Shown here piece after piece: positions 62,713 through 64,000 of a stretch of DNA of 64,000 nt (positions are counted from its first letter, which is position 1; each line of letters begins with the position of its first letter). The position numbers and the translations under genes are program-made. The notes beneath the pieces were generated by a model that saw only the letters and a list, made by a program, of their open reading frames with translations, made no database searches and was not told where the DNA came from. This DNA is from Ammoniphilus sp. CFH 90114 (GTDB taxonomy: Bacteria; Bacillota; Bacilli; Aneurinibacillales; RAOX-1). The stretch lies in contig NZ_SDLI01000001.1 in the NCBI RefSeq assembly GCF_004123195.1, positions 732,133 to 796,132 of the forward strand, read 5' to 3'.

Positions 62713-63307
62713 TAGCATGAAGTAAGATAACATACAAGAGATCAAAGAAGAACACTAAAATATAGAGAAGTAATAATAATACCGATGTAGGATATAATGC
62801 GTAACTGACCAAGGAGGCAAATACAGTACCAGCAAGTTTGCAAATAGCGATGGTCATAGACTGACCTAAGAGATGATTCCTACTTAACCGCAAGTGTACA
62901 AAGAGGATAGACATCATAAGATTAAGACCGTAAGCGGAGTAAACTCCAGTGAAATTAGAGAATTCCAAAGCGATGAAATAATGGAGGCTAAAGGCAGTGG
63001 CTAAGGATACGACTAGAGTTGGCAGGAATAACTGATGGGATAGCGGCTTAGGCAAGTCATCTCTCGAGTACAATAGAAATTGAATAAGAATGATAATATC
63101 GAGTAAAAACCATATATAAATGATATAAATCCCTGGACCCGGAACAGGAAAAATAAACGAAAAGATATATTCCCACGTAATATTACCGCACAGCGCAGCA
63201 AAAGGCATGCCACATTTCCTATCTCGAAATCCTCTGTAGATGAGAAGAAGGTAAGTTAGTATCCATAATCCTCCTGCAGCTATGGTAAAGATCAATACTG
63301 TATTCAT
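62675..63307 (-). CDS. Seven-helix membrane protein, terpene-cyclase-like
   Basis: A 210-aa integral membrane protein with about seven helices. The N-terminal part GLWILTYLLLIYRGFRDRKCGMPFAALCGNITWEYIFSF (given in part: CGMPFAALCGNITWE) resembles the transmembrane-type terpene cyclases of the PaxB/Pyr4 class, which have a conserved WE with catalytic Glu. The assignment is tentative: no prenyltransferase gene is adjacent, and the Asp of the last helix cannot be placed with certainty. Confidence 0.6.
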   Translation of the reverse strand: MNTVLIFTIAAGGLWILTYLLLIYRGFRDRKCGMPFAALCGNITWEYIFSFIFPVPGPGIYIIYIWFLLDIIILIQFLLYSRDDLPKPLSHQLFLPTLVVSLATAFSLHYFIALEFSNFTGVYSAYGLNLMMSILFVHLRLSRNHLLGQSMTIAICKLAGTVFASLVSYALYPTSVLLLLLYILVFFFDLLYVILLHAKKKDLDSRLAPL

Positions 63308-63428
63308 CCCCTGTCCTCCTTTCTGTTAATAGATTATACATTCCTTAAGATAGGTTTATGACGACGTATAAGCAGGATTCAATTGTGTAGGGAAATGATA
63401 TAATGAGTCTATTGTAAGGAGGGAGTTT

Positions 63429-63920
63429 ATGATTAAGAACGAAAAAATCAAAGCATCGGAAGTTCAGCTAACGGGTTTAGATGGAGAGGATCTTGGAATA
63501 GTATCAACTAAAGAAGCTCTACAAATGGCTAAAAACCTCAAGGTAGATTTGGTTTGCTTATCGCTGACTGCAAGTCCGCCTCCTTGTCAACTCGTTCATC
63601 CTGTCGATTTCAAGAAGCAAAAGGATCAGGAAAGGAAAAAGGAGCGTCAAGCGGAAAGAGGAATGAAGACAAAGGAAATCAGACTAACTGCATTTATAGA
63701 GGATCACGACTACGATACGAAGAAGAGACAAGCGGAGAAGATTCTACATGCAGGTGATGCCGTTCAGTTCACGGTTCGCCTGGAGAGAAAAGAAGGACAA
63801 GAAGCGAAGAGACTCCTTGAAGGTCTAGTCAAAGAACTAAAGTCCTGTGGAAAGCAAGAAAAGGGAATACAGGTAAGTGGAAAGCAAGTGGTTGTGCTGC
63901 TATTTCCCCTTAAGGGATAA
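63429..63920 (+). CDS. Divergent IF-3-like protein (translation initiation factor IF-3 paralogue)
   Basis: A 163-aa protein with the two-domain layout of IF-3. The N-domain has NEKIKASEVQLTGLDGEDLGIVSTKEAL and ends in a PPPCQLVHPVDF variant of PPVCRIMDYGKF. The linker is basic, and the C-domain opens KEIRLTAFIEDHDYDTKKRQAEKIL. Arg/Lys residues that contact 16S rRNA in the C-domain are partly replaced, and it lacks the usual rpmI-rplT neighbours and the AUU start of true infC. It is therefore probably a paralogue, not the housekeeping IF-3. AAGGAGGG lies about 5 nt before the ATG. Confidence 0.8.
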   Translation: MIKNEKIKASEVQLTGLDGEDLGIVSTKEALQMAKNLKVDLVCLSLTASPPPCQLVHPVDFKKQKDQERKKERQAERGMKTKEIRLTAFIEDHDYDTKKRQAEKILHAGDAVQFTVRLERKEGQEAKRLLEGLVKELKSCGKQEKGIQVSGKQVVVLLFPLKG

Positions 63921-63951
63921 GATGAGATTATTTGTTTGGAGTTGAGAACCT

Positions 63952-64000
63952 ATGTCTTCCAATGGACAGGAACGTAAAAATATTCAACCCGGTGTGGAGG
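63952..64000 (+). CDS. ywbE: YwbE-like protein, partial (cut by the window end)
   Basis: ATG 63952 opens MSSNGQERKNIQPGVE, and the frame runs off the end. Short YwbE/DUF2196 proteins begin with a similar R-x-N-I-x-P-G pattern. Only 16 codons are visible, and the ribosome site (GGAGTTGAGA) is modest, so the identification is tentative. Confidence 0.45.
   Translation, partial: MSSNGQERKNIQPGVE

Noticed and set aside
1-64000. Prophage, transposon or integrative element
   Set aside because: No integrase, transposase, phage structural genes or flanking direct repeats were seen, and the tRNA genes have no attached integrase.

Overview
The window is a stretch of chromosome from an endospore-forming, low-to-moderate GC Gram-positive bacterium of the order Bacillales. 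The evidence is an alpha/beta-type SASP, an H-type SASP, a YteA-like protein, SpoVB, two YjcZ-type mini-proteins, DUF3231 and SR1P family proteins, an AddAB-type nuclease pair, GbsR/OpuA osmoprotection genes, HemAT, and strong AGGAGG-type ribosome binding sites. A member of the Paenibacillaceae or a relative is plausible, but the sequence alone does not fix the genus. I see no prophage, transposase, CRISPR array or rRNA.

Layout. 0-3.3 kb: small stress and membrane genes (Dps, DUF2512, an EamA exporter, a lipoprotein, an SR1P peptide). 3.9-9.5 kb: a sugar-oxidation cluster (GH13 alpha-glucosidase, two Gfo/Idh/MocA dehydrogenases, an IolE-like TIM barrel, a ThuA-like protein) closed by a terminator. 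9.5-13.4 kb, minus strand: an SDR, a two-component system and a YjcZ-type peptide. 13.6-17.8 kb: glucose PTS operon ptsG-ptsH-ptsI. 17.8-21.6 kb: gbsR divergent from the glycine-betaine ABC transporter opuAA-AB-AC. 21.6-25.3 kb: sspH, an aldo/keto reductase, a second YjcZ-type peptide, a secreted YcdB/YcdC protein and a GyrI-like protein.

25.5-26.1 kb is the most striking locus: an AhpC-like peroxiredoxin in which an in-frame UGA sits exactly at the peroxidatic cysteine. A perfect stem-loop with a GGUC loop begins 11 nt after that UGA. I read this as a selenocysteine peroxiredoxin with a bacterial SECIS element, not a pseudogene.

26.3-36 kb: a DUF4855/SLH surface-protein pair, an MFS transporter, an LLM oxidoreductase, a GNAT enzyme, HemAT and a PAS-PAS-GGDEF-EAL protein. 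36.1-42.6 kb: addB-like/addA-like recombination nucleases. 43.0-43.2 kb: tRNA-His and tRNA-Gln. 43.4-50.6 kb: DUF3231, nitroreductase, cold-shock protein, SASP, YteA, an ECF sigma with a DUF4367 partner and an MEDS histidine kinase. 50.6-56.8 kb: a MocR regulator divergent from a GNAT gene, a cupin/HD-GYP protein, small genes, spoVB and an LRAT-like protein lacking its catalytic Cys. 56.8-64 kb: a cysteine-type glutathione peroxidase, DUF2294, Nif3-like and gate-domain proteins, a DEDDh exonuclease, a zinc-finger mini-protein, a pirin, a terpene-cyclase-like membrane protein, a divergent IF-3 paralogue and the start of a YwbE-like gene.

Recurring themes are oxidative stress (Dps, Sec-peroxiredoxin, glutathione peroxidase, nitroreductase), sporulation, and carbohydrate uptake or oxidation. 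Two intergenic clusters, at 26.2 and 54.2 kb, carry the same family of short imperfect palindromes at regular 50-60 bp spacing.
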